Assembly: GCA_017893485.1 (NCBI GenBank)
Contig: CM030366.1
Location: forward strand, 186,417,947 to 186,481,946
DNA: 64,000 nt
Origin: Hemerocallis citrina
Lineage: Eukaryota; Streptophyta; Magnoliopsida; Asparagales; Asphodelaceae
Direction: 5' to 3'
Shown: piece after piece, positions 22,481 through 35,275 of the stretch
Layout: the number at the start of each line of letters is the position of its first letter
Numbering within the stretch: the stretch's first letter is position 1
The notes under the pieces: generated by a model
What the model was told of the DNA's origin: nothing
Seen by the model: only the letters and a program-made list of their open reading frames with translations
Database searches by the model: none
Made by a program: the position numbers and the translations under genes

Positions 22481-25239
22481 TAAATATGAAAGTTGTATCT
22501 TCTTCTCCAGAGCGGTCCATTCAAAAATGAATATAAAAATCTGAAATTCTGAGTTTATATTTTCTTCATAAACATAGATCATGTCACCAAATTTCTAATC
22601 CAATCGCACAAAATTTGGAGCTCTAAATCATAAATAAAGTGAAACTAGATTTTTGGTAAAAACTAAAATTTAACAATTACAAAACTCAACCAAAACTCCA
22701 ACGAACCTCACATAAATATCAATTTAAATACATACATATGCACTTCTATATGTATACTAGAGTTTCCCCACCATAGCACACTAGCCTCACATGCAAAACC
22801 CCTCGAAATTCGCACCCAAACGCTCCAAAACAGCAGCATTGCTGCTGCTGCCTTGCGAGTTGAACAGTAATCCTCGGGTTACCGTTCACCCGAGGCCCAA
22901 ACACCCCAAACCGAACCCTAGGTCTAGATCAAAACCCGAAACCCTAACCCTAGGTTCTTCACACAATCTTGCATATTTTCAATGGAATTTTAACATGGAA
23001 ACAGTGTATAAAAATTATAGTTTTTTAACCCATCATAGGTTCATATGAAGACAACGAATAATTCACCAAGATTTCATCTTTTAATTAGTCAAAATAGGTT
23101 CTTTAATCATGCATATAGATCTACACAACCACAATTACATATAGGTTTATTAGATCTAATTCTATAAACAAAATTGGATTTTTCATGCTTAAATTTTTCC
23201 ACTATTCAAAAGCAACTTAATTTAGATCAACATGATTATTTAGATCGTATGACAACTCTAATCATCCACAATAATACATGGGTTCCAATAAAATTTTCAT
23301 CAATAAATATGATCTTTCATACATCAAATATTCATCATTCAAAGGGAATCAAAATAAGAGTATCATGCCATTAGATTATATTTTTATTATGTAAATAGAC
23401 AAATTTTTATATAATAATTCATCTCATCAACAAAACATCAAATTCATGGCAATAATTTTAATCTCACAAAATCTAAACTCTAGCATGATTCTATATTGTT
23501 CATGAGAATTAGAAAGAAGAACACATCAAGAGAGCCGAAAGATTACCCACCTCAATGAAGGCCAAATGAAGATAGTAATAATAAGAAAAGAGACTCCTCC
23601 TCCTCCTCCTTGCAAAAATTGAGATATACAAAGCTCCAAACTCTCAAAAAATGATTAAAAAGGAAAGATTTTTGTTCACAACAGTGGGGGGCGGCCATGG
23701 CTACTGCTATTATAGGGCGGGATGAATATTTGGGATTTTTACGAATATTTCACAAAAACTCCCTTAAGAAAATTATATTTTTGCATGACTAGGTCTTCCA
23801 AATCAATTAAACTAAATATCTAACCCCCCTAATTCCTCCAACCTGGCCGACCTTCACTGCCGTCTAGTAATTTTGAAATTTCAAAAATTTGCCTCTGAGT
23901 GGCAATTTTACAAAAAAAAACCCATTACTTTGAAATATTTGCAAATATGCCATAAATTATTTATAAAAATCCAGAAAATTTAAAATTATTATCCCCTAAT
24001 AAAGATTAGAATTTTAAAATAAATTTTTTAACCAAGGAAAATATTTTCAACAAAGTCTCCAACAATTCCAAAATTGCATAAATATATATATACTCAATAA
24101 AATCAAATTAAAATTAGAAGGATAAAATCTCTCTTCTGTCAAAACCGGCCTACCAAAAAAGTCCAACCAAATATTGAATTCGAATTTACCTCCAAACGAC
24201 ATTTTACGCAAAAACCCTTTTCTTTCAAAGTATTTACAAAAATAGTTTCTTTATTCAGAAAAATCCCAAAATTTAGAATATACTCGATTATAAATATGAA
24301 AATTTATTCAGAAATTCAAAAAGTAGAAATTTGCACTTCAAAAATATTTGCACGTGTAAAAATGTTAATTTTACAAAAATTCAAAATAATTAAATAAATT
24401 GATTTAAAAATTATTTATTTATTCAAATTATTGTATTAAAAAGTTCTTGCCATTATCTTCTTACACAATCACTACACATGATAGTATCCAATATTAGACA
24501 ATGTTAGTATATAACAAATATATTATATGATATGTAAAATCTACACCGTCTATTATTAACAACAATTAGTATTTTATTAGTAACCAACTACAAGCAATGT
24601 TTCAAACAATATCAAGTCAGCCCAGTTTATAAAAAAATTTATTCAGAGATTATACCATTGTTAGTGAACATTACTATGTTTGCCAAAATGGTTCTGTGAC
24701 TCATGAAAATCCAGCACTATACATGGCTACGAAAATTTAAGTGGTATGAAATTGAAAACTTCCTAAATTTATGATTGCAAAATTTGAATAAAAAACATTT
24801 GAGAATATATGACCAACTTTCACATATAATTACATAATATGCATACAAATGGTAATTGTATGCTAAAACTGCTATATTGAATTAAAGATACATCAAAGAA
24901 ATGGAAACCCGGACTCTTATAATAAAGCAAACAGACTAGCTATAATTAAGCATATCTAATCAAGTGTAGGTGCAATCAAACACCGACTAAACTAACATAA
25001 AGAAGATATAAATTCAATATAGTATAAACAACAATAGCAACATACAATTCCACACCATTATTACCATATTAATTTTCCATCTTTATTAAAGTAGCCATAA
25101 ATGATAATGAATACAACCAGTAATACCAACTACACAATTCTGAAAACCTAGATCAACCAACTATACCATAGCAAACTATTCAGAACGAGCAAAAATCCCC
25201 AGAACCTTGTCATCGTTAAAATTAATTTCCACATTCGGA

Positions 25240-25400
25240 ATTATCACTAACAATTCCTAGCAATTATCACTAACAATTCATATTATTCACCAACAATTCG
25301 CTAATAATATTCACTAACAGTTCATAATAATCACTAATTGTCATTATATTACTCACTAACAATTCTTAATATTCACTTACGATTCATACCATATATAAAG
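25240..25400. repeat. Degenerate minisatellite TCACTAACAATTC
   Basis: About ten imperfect copies of a 12-18-bp unit with the core TCACTAACAATTC lie in tandem. No gene overlaps. Confidence 0.7.
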
Positions 25401-25756
25401 AAACAACACATGCTAATCAACCAAAACATATCTTCAACAACTTCGGGTGACGGCGAAGATGATGTCCACTGCTGATGAAGGAGATGAAGAGTTTCAATAA
25501 CTTGTTCGATAGATGGTGGGTTGCCGCAGTTGGGCAATTTGGAAGAAAAATGAAAAAGTAGGGTTTGGGGAATTCGGGAAACTGAATGAGTATGGATAGA
25601 GGGAGATGAAATGAATTTGAAAGTTGGATTTGGGAGATGAAGTAGAGGGTAGGAGAAGAGTGATTGCGGCTTCTTCGAATTTTGGGTTTCGGAGTTGGGA
25701 AAATTATTTGGAGAGAAGTGAAGTTAAGAATAGGGAAAGAGGGTTTAAAGATATCT

Positions 25757-25792
25757 GCCCCCCTCCCTCCCTCCCTCCCCCCCCCCCCCCCA
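25757..25792. repeat. CCCT repeat running into a C homopolymer
   Basis: A (CCCT)n tract passes into a run of about fifteen C, just inside the right end of element D. Length in the assembly may be unreliable. Confidence 0.8.
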
Positions 25793-26205
25793 GTGAGGCC
25801 GCAGTATTAACGAGGCCGCAGTACACAACTGCGGCCTAAGTGAAATCTCTTTACAGCTACTTTGACCTTGAGACATTTTTAAATAAAGCCTTGCAATCTA
25901 CATATTCTGGTACGTACCTAGGTCGCAGTATGGTATTGCGGCCTCGTTATCGAAGAGGCTGCAATTAAAAACTATGAGTGGTCTATTTTGAAAATTAGTT
26001 TCGAAAATGATCTATTTAGAGAAAAGTTTCAAAAAGTGGTATATTTTGGAAAAAAAAATCAGGGGTGAGATGTAAGAGGAGGATGGCATGTAGAATGGAG
26101 AGAAAACAAGTAGAGAATAAAGATGGAAAGAATATGTTTGTCTGCTTTCAATTCTTTCTTTTTCACCGATTAAACTATTTTTAGAACTGGGACCATGGTA
26201 CCATA

Positions 26206-27243
26206 GATTTTTTCCCAAATTGACCTACTTTTTGAAAGTTTTTCCCAAACTGACCTACCTTTTTTTAAAAATTCCCAAAACGACCTACTCGCTGTCTCAA
26301 AAAATGAGTTTGGAAAAAATCCCATCGCTTTTTGAGACAGCGAGTGTGAGGCTTAGGTTTTTTTTATTTCTCCCTGGCCAAGACTCACTGTCTCAAAAAG
26401 CGATGAGATTTTTCCCAAACTCGCTTTTTGAGACAGCGAGTGTCGTTTGGGGGTTTTTAATACCCAAATTCGCTGTTTCGACCTCACTCTCTCTTTCAAC
26501 TCTCTATCTCCCGCTTCCTCTTCTAACCCCGAAACCCTAACCCATTTCGTCGATCTCATCTCGTCAATTAACCCAAAAATTCTCTCCTTAGCCGTTTCGA
26601 TCTTCCACTTTAGCATTGGTATAAATACCCGAAACCCGGATCCAACCCAAACCCGACATTGGACCGGAACCGACCTGGCCTATCCGGGTCTGGGTCCGGG
26701 TCCTAAAATGGGACTCGTTGTACTTTCGGGTCTGGGTTCGGGTCCGCTCAAAAGAGACCCAACCGGGATCCGGACCCGGACCCGTTAAAAAACTCCCAAA
26801 AAATCAATATAAAAATAAATATTCCATCCTCATCCCTCCCCTCCTTCCTCATCAATTCTAAATCTTCCTCTTCCAAACTCAAAACTCATGCATTTTTTCT
26901 CTTTCCTCTATTCTAAATCCTCCACTCGCCGCCTCCGCTCGCCGTTCACACTCCTGCTCCTACCCAAATGGGTAGGAATATTTTAATAGGACCCGGACCC
27001 GGAACCTTACCCAGTCCTCACGGGTCGAGGTCCGAGTCCAATTTTTTGACCCGTAGGACCGGGGTCCGGGTCCGGGTAGTGACGGACCCGACCCGATACC
27101 AATGCTATTCCACATCTATAATCTACGATCTCTCCTCACACTCTCAACTCCCTCTAATCACACTCTGAAAACCCTAAACCCCAATATCCAAGAGATCGTT
27201 CAATCAGGAATTTGGGGGAAAAGATTGCGGTTGAAGGAGCTTC
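26206..27243 (+). repeat. Left terminal inverted repeat of element E, split by a MITE
   Basis: This arm matches 36427-36963 in reverse, apart from the 497-bp MITE at 26611-27107 and its 8-bp duplication. The arm includes the palindromic GACAGCGAG blocks and a stretch with CGAAACCCTAACCC that resembles the 5' leader of a plant gene. It may therefore carry the promoter that reads into the PMD gene. Confidence 0.85.
26611..27107. mobile_element. hAT-type MITE rich in GGGTCCGGGT
   Basis: The ends are TAGCATTGGTAT at the left and ATACCAATGCTA at the right, perfect 12-bp inverted repeats. They are flanked by TTCCACTT (26603-26610) and TTCCACAT (27108-27115), an 8-bp duplication with one mismatch, as expected for hAT. 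The other arm of element E lacks this insertion and shows the empty site. The interior has repeated ACCCGGACCCG blocks and no coding capacity. Confidence 0.88.
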
Positions 27244-27833
27244 TTCGACCTCCTATTCACTATCTATCTCTTCAATCACCCAACTTTAATGGTATATTTT
27301 CCATACATTTGCATTTTTAATTTCGGGTTAATTTTGAGATATGTTGAGAAATTGTTAACGGTATATTTAGAAATTGTTAACGAATTTGAATAGAAATGTT
27401 GAGAAATTTGCAATAGGAACTTTGTTAATATATGTAGGAACATATTGTTGAATTTTTTTGAAATATGTTGAATAGGAAATTTGATAACATATAGTAATTT
27501 TTTGAAAAATGTTGAATTGACAATACTTTTTAGTTGTACATTAGTACGATGATGAATAGATTGATATTCGACGAACAATCAAACGGTATTAGAATAGTTC
27601 TATCATTCGAAAATATTGGATGATTGGTTATATATGTAGTTATATACTGTAAAAAAATTTGACAAATGTTGAATAGGAATTTTGATAATATATGTCGGTA
27701 TATAGTGTAGAATTATTTGAGAAATATTGAGAACTTTTGTTATATAGTTTGTATATAGTTTTTATGTAGTTATATATTTTTGTATAGTTAATAACAATTT
27801 GTTTAAGTTGTAGTATACGCTCGTTTATTATAA

Positions 27834-30057
27834 ATGGCACGCACGATGGGTAATGTGGAGGAAGGAACGAGTAGTAGACCTCCAAATACTCGAGGCGACG
27901 GACCACGTACTTCTTTGGCCCACCTCCTCGCGGTGGACGTGGTCGTGGTCGTGGTAGTACTGAGCGTACTAATGTAAGTGAATAATTGTTTGTATTCGAT
28001 TAGTTTGATTATCATACAATAAAATATACTATCGGTGTACTGATTTAAATTGTATTATTGTGTAGGTCTCAACTAATCCTACTGCTTCACCAAATGAGGC
28101 GGGCCCTTCTTGATCAGCCCCTGCTTCATTAGCTTATATTCCTCCTGGAGGTCCAGGTCCCTCCGACCCTACACTACTTACTCTCCAATCGCAACACCAT
28201 TCGAAGACCGTGTAGGAAGGCGAATCTAAGGAGTGTACATTTATGGGGGTCGTCCACTTTCTATGCACCCACGAATTTACGAGATTCTACGGGACTACGG
28301 CTTATATGGTATTGGACTGATGAACTCGACTAAATGTGATCGGCCTCTTCTTACCACACTTCTAGAGAGATGATAGCCTGAAACCCATACCTTCCACCTG
28401 CCAGTCGGGGAGATGACCGTAACACTACCGGACGTCTCCGTACTCACAGGTCTTCCAGTCGATGGGCAGACAATGACCGGTACGATGGACATCGAGCTGG
28501 TATATCTCATGGAACAATACCTCGGTGTAGAAGTCGAAACGGGAGCATTAAATAGAAAGTTCATTCGCTTGAAGTGGTTGAAGGAGACTTTGAAGAATAG
28601 GTTGAACGAAGATTCCACTGAGGTCGAGGTTGAGTGCTATTGTAAGGCGTACATCTTAACACTATTTAGCGACATGATGTTTCCGAATTCGACTGGTCAT
28701 TCGGTGTCGTTGATGTACCTGTCATTGATTGCTGATTTGCGAAGAGTCAGAGTATACAGTTGGGGTAGTGCCGCGTTGGCGTCTCTGTACAGGAGTTTGT
28801 GCAACTGCAGTCTTGGTTCGATGCAGATGAATGGACCAATGATCTTGATTCAAGTTTGGAGTTGGGAGCGTATTCATGTTGGTCGGCTCGTAGTGTGTTA
28901 GCAATCACCTAATTAGATGCATGTCCTCGAGGACCAAAATATGTTACCTCCACTAGGTGTATAATGGTCCATCAATCTCACTTGGAAGGCCAACCCCAAC
29001 AGATGTCTGACATACTTTCGAGATGAATTAGATAGATTGGCAGATAATTGCGTCGTGTGGCAGCCCTATACAGAGGAGCGTTTGGGTCAACTACCTCCTA
29101 TTTGCTTATATAGGCGTGAGCTATGGCTGACAAAGGCACCTCTAATTAACTTTGGCACAATCGATTTCTACTTCGCTAATAGAGTGCTACATCAGTTTGG
29201 TCTGCTTCAAAGTATTCCTGTTGTTGAACCATACAATGTCGAGATGCATTCTCTTACTAGAATAGGTCGACAACCCGGTCACAATTGGGCCGCATGCTTG
29301 GTTTCATATCTTGAGAGATGGAATGCGACACTGGTTCAACGAAATCATTGGTGACATTCCTCTATTCGATGCATCGGTGCATGCGACTTACATGGCTTGG
29401 TATGAGAGGATGACTAGACGTTATATCTCTCCCACAATGCAGACTCCTACTGGTGTGGAAGTCCAGATTCGTCGACCAGCCGCCGAACCAGCAGATGACC
29501 ATTCAATGAAATTGCTTATGTTCCAACTGAAGGCAGTAGCTCTTTGTAAAATCATAAGTTATTAAGTTTTGTTGTCTTATTTTAATGTTTTCTAAAATTT
29601 TGGTTTATATATACATATGCACTTCACTTAATTCTGCAACTTTTCATGTTGTGTAGATGGCCCATACTTGGATTCAGGCGAAAGAATGTGCTGCTATGTT
29701 GAGGAGTAATGTCACGGAACCGATGAAGGACTTCGCACGTAATATGACACGTCGTGTCGTGCAAAAGCTGATGTTGTGGGCGAGGGAGATACTTTAGATG
29801 CTATACTAACTACTCCTGCACACCGAACTAGTCAGCGTGGTGTTCGTCGGAAGAAAGTTGTCCATAGACCCCCATATCGTCCAAGAAACGAATCCGAAGA
29901 AGAAGCTGAAGGTGAAGGTGAAGAGATTGAAGAAAATGTTGAAGGGACACAACAACATGAAGATGATCAAATTCTCTTATCCGGTGTCACCCAGACCACT
30001 CCATCACGTGCTAAAAGGCAAAGGAGACCCCCCACTTTTTTTACACCCGATCTGTGA
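27834..30057 (+). pseudogene. Plant mobile domain (PMD, MAIN/MAIL-like) gene, decayed
   Basis: A first segment from an ATG at 27834 becomes, after a frameshift, a Gly/Arg-rich tail GPPPRGGRGRGRGRG followed by a GTAAGT donor near 27973. An acceptor near 28064 leads into PTASPNEAGPS. The PMD domain follows: NLRSVHLWG, MHPRIYEILRDYGLYGIGLM, a broken ERW..PETHTFHLP (two stops), VGEMTVTLPDVSVLTGLPVD, YSWGSAALASLYRSLC, then WQPYTEERLGQLPPICLYR, FYFANRVLHQFGLLQSIPVV and DIPLFDASVHATYMAWYERM. A last exon near 29656-30057 begins MAHTWIQAKECAAML and ends in a Glu-rich, basic tail (KRQRRPPTFFTPDL). PMD proteins occur as host genes (MAIN, MAIL1, transcription and silencing control) and inside transposons. 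Stops and frameshifts indicate a pseudogene, although part of the exon structure is guessed. Confidence 0.82.
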
Positions 30058-30592
30058 AGGTAGCCATTACTCATCACTGTTTCAAAGTTTTTGAATGTAT
30101 TTTCTTTGCAATAGGATATTAGGAAAGATAGAAGCCATTACTCATCAACATTTCACAAGATGGAAGCTATATAATAGTGCCATAAATCATGAAATAGGAT
30201 ATTAGGAAAGTAAGAGCAAATCTAAACAAATAACTAGACGAGTGCAGTTGGACATGACTATCATAAAAGACACAGTAAAATAAGTGAAGAGAACTGTTAT
30301 GACTTAGGCATGTGCAACAATAACAAACAGGTACACTAGTGAGGAGACAAATGATCATTTTTTAAAAAAAAAATTAAGTGGGCAAGATGACCTTATTATT
30401 GCAGGAATTGTCTAATGAAGAGATGAAATACCTATAGGCTCAATAGATATGTGCTTGTATGATAGCTGTGCTTTCTCCTTGGTGAGGAGATCAAGAAATT
30501 GATGGTGGGGTGCATACAGATGTTGAATAAGATGTTGTAGTTGCCGAAGCTGGTGGGTGGGTGCGCAAGAGGCAATACGTTTGGTTTGATTG

Positions 30593-30610
30593 TGTAACAC
30601 CACGTGTTAA

Positions 30611-30641
<31 letters not shown>

Positions 30642-31086
30642 AGAGAATTGGCTATTACCCCCATAGGATTTCCTATGGGGGGGTTGTATATGAAATATGG
30701 GAAAGTGGGGGATCCCACGTCTGCATGAAAAAGCAGCTGCTGCTGTAGATTTACCGCTAGCTGGCATGGGGGGCCCACATGCAGAGTAAGAAGCTGGGCG
30801 CAAGCTTCTCTGTGTTCTCTCTCTTTGGTGACGTGGCGGGTCACGTGGGGCACCTGTGTGCTTCTCACAGGTGAGAGATCAGGAGAGAGGTGAATGAATA
30901 TAATCCCATATCGGGATTTGAAATGAATAAAATAATATATAAATATAATAGCCTATGATCAAGAGTCACCAATTCGGTTAACCATCTTTTGAGAGGCAGC
31001 CTGTGGTGGGTAGATGTACTACATAGTATCTAATTTGTCTTCAAAAAAATGTATAAATTGTCTGAGCTAGGTGCAGGGGCGTTACA
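30593..31086 (+). repeat. 5' LTR of the TRIM-like element
   Basis: 494 bp, starting TGTAACACCACGTG and ending GGGGCGTTACA. It contains a (TA)n microsatellite (about 30607-30640) and matches the right LTR in order along its length. Confidence 0.9.
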
Positions 31087-31100
31087 AATGGTATCAAAGC
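31087..31100 (+). other. Primer binding site of the TRIM-like element
   Basis: AATGGTATCAAAGC lies directly after the 5' LTR and differs by one base from the TGGTATCAGAGC complement of tRNA-Met. This sets the orientation as plus. Confidence 0.85.
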
Positions 31101-31367
31101 CGACTTTCGACACCGAGTGTGGGTAAGAGTGGGCGAGATGTATGCCTGAGATGGAGCTAGAAGATGTATGGTTATGCCTGAGAGGGAGCGAGGTGGCGGC
31201 TTGAAATAATGGACCACCCGCAGAATCGGGGTACAGTGCAACTAGCAGAATCAGGGTATTCCACTCCACATCGGCTAGAAAGGAGATCCTGCACTAGATT
31301 GTGCATACCCGTGCTCAGCGAGGAAGCTGATTTCTGAAGGGGGGTGTCTGTAACACCCCGTGTTAAA

Positions 31368-31442
<75 letters not shown>

Positions 31443-31636
31443 TATAAGAGAATTGGCTGTTACTCCCATAAGATTTCCTATGGGGGAGTTGTATATGAAA
31501 TATGGGAAAGTGGGGGGTCCCACGTCTGCATGAAAAAGCAGCTGCTGCTGCAGATTTACCTCCAGCTGGCGTGGGGGGCCCACACGCAGAGTAAGAAGCT
31601 GGGCGCAAGCTTCTCTGTGTTCTCTTTCTGTGGTGA

Positions 31637-34600
31637 TGTAACGCCCCGAATCCCAAATACACTGAATTCGAGATGTTCTACAGGATCTTTTCACTTTCTT
31701 TAGTACAATTTTACGGGGAAATTAAAACTTTTCATCATACATCAGAGATTACATCAAAATTACACTTTTCCTTTGCACAGCGGAAGTAAAATTTACAACA
31801 ATTGAATAAAAGTACAACAGCATGATATAATCTTTAAGCATCCATTCCTCTTTAATCTTTAACAAGTCATTTACCTGCATGTAAGACTGTGGGTACGTCA
31901 GTTTATTCAACCGACGAACATTATACACGGCCATCCTCTCTATGCCGGAAATAGTATAACTTAACTTTCCATATTTAACAAACACAAACTTGTCACAATT
32001 CAAACTAAAGGAACTACCCTATTGATGTCGTGTTGTGATTGTGCACTTAATCCTTAATGCATTTATTTATGTTACATGACACTAATGCGCACTTGTTCGG
32101 ATTCTATGCATCCCATACTACATAGGTCTGAGGGCAAGCCCTTATTCGTTCTTCATCTTTGTAGGGTTCAATCCCCCGTTATGATTTAATCTACTGCTAT
32201 AATTACGGTAAGTATCCTAGATATTATCTGACCTACGAACTCATGTCTAGGCACTCTGGAATAGTATCCTCACCCAGACTCATCATGGGAATTCCTGGGA
32301 TATGCTCTCACCATAAACATGACACCACCCGTAGTCTTCAAACATTCCACGAGCGTCGCCACTGGGACGGTACTCTGGAGCAGTATCCTCACCTAGACTC
32401 GTCATGGGAATTCCTGGGATACGCTCTCGCCGCTACCCAGGGCCCTCATACTCAATGTTTTTCTCTTACTTTCATCACATCTTCACTATGCACTAGTCCT
32501 TAGTTTTATTAAAAATCATGAACAAAATTAATCTCTAGAGTTAGCCTCTCCATCAACCGGACTTATTCATTCATTTCATCATGACCAACCTTGGTCTAAT
32601 TTCCTTTCATTTCATTTCTCAATGCCGGGGAGACTTAGCTACTCTATTTTAAATTTCATTTCACAATCTTCAACTTATAAATTTCCATGTTGAGTTCACA
32701 TACTCACATGTATATTCTCTTTTCAATTCATGATTTCAATTTGTTCACAAGTCCATAATGAATACTTATAAGATTCATATTCATAGCCAACAAATTTCTT
32801 TTTCATTAACATGATTTCTAATTCCTTCATTAATCCATATCATACATGAACTCATGCACTTCATAATTTTACATTTGAAATTCACATCACTAAAGAACAT
32901 TCATACTTCATATTTTGCACAATATTCTCGAGTGTGAATAAATAGTATCATGTCACACAACAAGGTTCTTTTTGCCAAACACTTGATAATAGTCCATTTC
33001 AATTTATCTTTATAAACTATAATTTCACAAGTGTGTATTTTAGAACCATAGTTCTAATTGTGCCTTTTGTTCACAAACCATAGTGTATTTTATTCAAATA
33101 ATACCCAAATCACTCTTATAAAATTCCTTATATTTTTATGAGAATAACCATATTTTTTTCATAATTTTTGGACATCTAAAACTCCCAAAAAAAATATTTT
33201 TTTATAAATGCCGAGGGTGAGAATCGAACCCAGGCACAACGGAAACAGAGCCAAGAGCACCCGCCATCCGGCCGAACTGTGCTAGCGATATAAAGAGGGT
33301 CAAAATGGTACTTATTCTTTTCAAGCCGGGAGCTATAAGCTCTCAAAATTTTATAGAAAAAATGTTGTAGACACAGGGGTTCGAACCGTTCAACCCAGAG
33401 AAGCCAACCGCCAACAGTGACCGCCTGAGCTACTAGCTCAGGTTGTCTCAGTACGAGTTTAAAGCCCATATGAATTATTTTGATACTGTGGTTAAAACAA
33501 CTCGATGTTCAAATAAACTTAGTTTCATATTGCTATTGTGAAAGTTACTGAAACATTCCAGATTAGCTTTCCCTTACATGATCTTCATATCAGTAAGATT
33601 AAAATAATTTTTGCATTAATAAAAATATATTTTTCCACACAAATCCATGAATTGTTCATCAAAACTACTATATTCTTCATTTTCGACATTGGTTACACTT
33701 AGTCTTCAAATCTCTTCTATTCAAAATTTCTTATACAAATTTTGCTGATATTAATCACACAAATCTACTTCCTTGAATTTGTCCAACCCCACAATAATTA
33801 AGGAGGTCTCTTCACAAATTAGCACTAACAAGGTATAGATTTTCTTTTTTATGCAATTAGTGATGGCAAAATGTGTTTTCTTTAAATCAACAAATACTTC
33901 TAGTTCAATCATGTGCATCACAAAAATATATAGTCACTTATCAATTATTAGGTTCACACATCAAACATACAAGAAAGTTGTTCCTTAAAAAAGCGTGCTC
34001 TTTCTTAATCAATTTGCATGCTTCAATTTTTCAATTAAACTAACATCCTCATTAGTATTCTCAAGCATCAATACTAGCATCATTCATTTATTTTAATGAG
34101 CATGGAGAATTTTATCTACAACTTAATTAATAATAATAATCACATACAAATTGTTCATTAACATGCTAATCAATTTGTAGACTAACTTTCCATTAAAATG
34201 TATTTTACTAACATTTCCCATGAATCATTTCTAATTAGAAACAAAGATAATCAACTCACTTTGTAATCACATTCTTATGGCATACAATCACACATCATTC
34301 GCATATCACTAATTCAATCAACTAGAGATCATTTATTCAATTAAAGGCGCATTCTTATTAATCATTTTTCATGCAATTTGCTAATGAGATCTAGCATATA
34401 CTCCTATATTAGAAATATGAAATGTTTACCCACCTTGTATGGAGAGAAAATAAACACACAAAGCAACTACGTCCTTGCAACAAGATGCACCTCCTCCTAG
34501 CCAAAAGCGCGCACAAGCTCCAAGCCACCAAGCAAAACCGAATGCTTCCTCTCCTTGGGATGATGCCGGCCTCCTCTCCAAGCCAAAAATGCACACAACT

Positions 34601-35275
34601 CTCACTCTTTTATAACTCACACTAATATTAAAATAAGACTATAGTTTGGAAATATGTAATTGCATATGAAAATAGCCATGAGAGGGGGGGTATTTATACT
34701 AGAAAACAAGTGAGATGGAGGGCCAAGATTGATTAGTTGGTTGTAGAATGGAGGGCCAAGATTAGAGTAGGAGTTATAAAAACTACCCACATCCATACAA
34801 CCACCTCCATGAATACCATGATCAATTTCAAAACTCCCTCCAAAAAAGAATTCATGCCGGCCATGAAAAGAGTGTGCAATGCACGTGTTCGTGTAGTGCA
34901 CATGCATGCAACTAGGCCAAATTTGTACATTTTAATTTTGTATAAAAAAAATAAATTGGTTAAAAATAGTCTTCTACATGACAAGTTTAAATAAAAGAAG
35001 ATTAATCCATGGGCTTTATTCTTGGGCCAAAAATAGTTATTAAAATAAATAAAATAAAAATACATTTTGGGCTTTTAAGAAAAAGGCCTTTTTCATTAAA
35101 TTAAAATAAGGCTTTCTATTTATTTAAAGAAAGGCTTTTTGTACAAAAATAATTTGAGAACACATATTTAAATATTTATACACATTATAATAAAATAATC
35201 CAAACAAAATATTGCACGTGCACACTACGTGCAAAATAAATAATTTTTCATTAATTGAAAAATCAGGGTATTACA
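31637..35275. repeat. 3.6 kb solo LTR, gypsy type
   Basis: The segment begins TGTAACGCCCCGAATCCC and ends GGGTATTACA and is flanked by a perfect 5-bp repeat GGTGA (31632-31636 and 35276-35280). No internal retroviral domains are present, and the empty site is visible in the partner LTR of the host element, so it is one LTR left by recombination between two. Large LTRs with TGTAACGCCCC ends are typical of Ty3/gypsy chromoviruses (inference). It contains a segment (about 32085-32190, with TCTATGCATCCCA and GGGTTCAATC) also present in the LTR at 61936-64000, so the two are related. Confidence 0.85.
33215..33445 (-). other. Two tRNA-like modules with A-box and B-box motifs
   Basis: On the minus strand 33421-33432 reads AGCTCAGGCGG (A-box-like) and about 40 bases later 33376-33388 gives GGTTCGAACCC (a good B box). 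A second pair follows: TAGCACAGTTCGGCC near 33270-33286 and GGGTTCGATTC near 33218-33230. Spacing fits RNA polymerase III internal promoters. Neither folds as an obvious complete tRNA by eye, so these may be tRNA-derived (SINE-like) pieces or coincidence inside the solo LTR. Confidence 0.4.

Larger units (their letters stand above)
21800..26060. mobile_element. Putative MULE with long inverted ends (element D), non-coding
   Basis: The left end from 21800 (GATTTTTTTTCCC, then direct repeats around AAACTAATTTT) is inverted at the right end near 26060, over about 100 bp. Inside both ends are short GGTCGCA/TGCGGCC blocks (21890-21935; 25795-25835 and 25920-25965). This is the layout of the other MULEs here: terminal direct repeats, then short palindromes. 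No 9-bp target duplication is found. The interior (about 4 kb) is AT-rich and has no recognisable gene; other elements may be nested in it. Confidence 0.55.

Noticed and set aside
30432..31694. Overlapping minus-strand frames of 99-139 codons with Ile-Tyr runs
   Set aside because: They are readings through the (TA)n tracts and LTR sequence of the TRIM-like element; both LTRs give the same frame, so it reflects repeat identity and not a gene.
33176..33469. 97-codon minus-strand frame
   Set aside because: It runs through the two tRNA-like modules; the reading is better explained by the Pol III-type box sequences than by a protein.
34409..35065. Frames of 60-110 codons at the right part of the 3.6 kb solo LTR
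   Set aside because: No retroviral or host protein resemblance, overlapping on both strands, and inside a segment with LTR ends and a 5-bp duplication.
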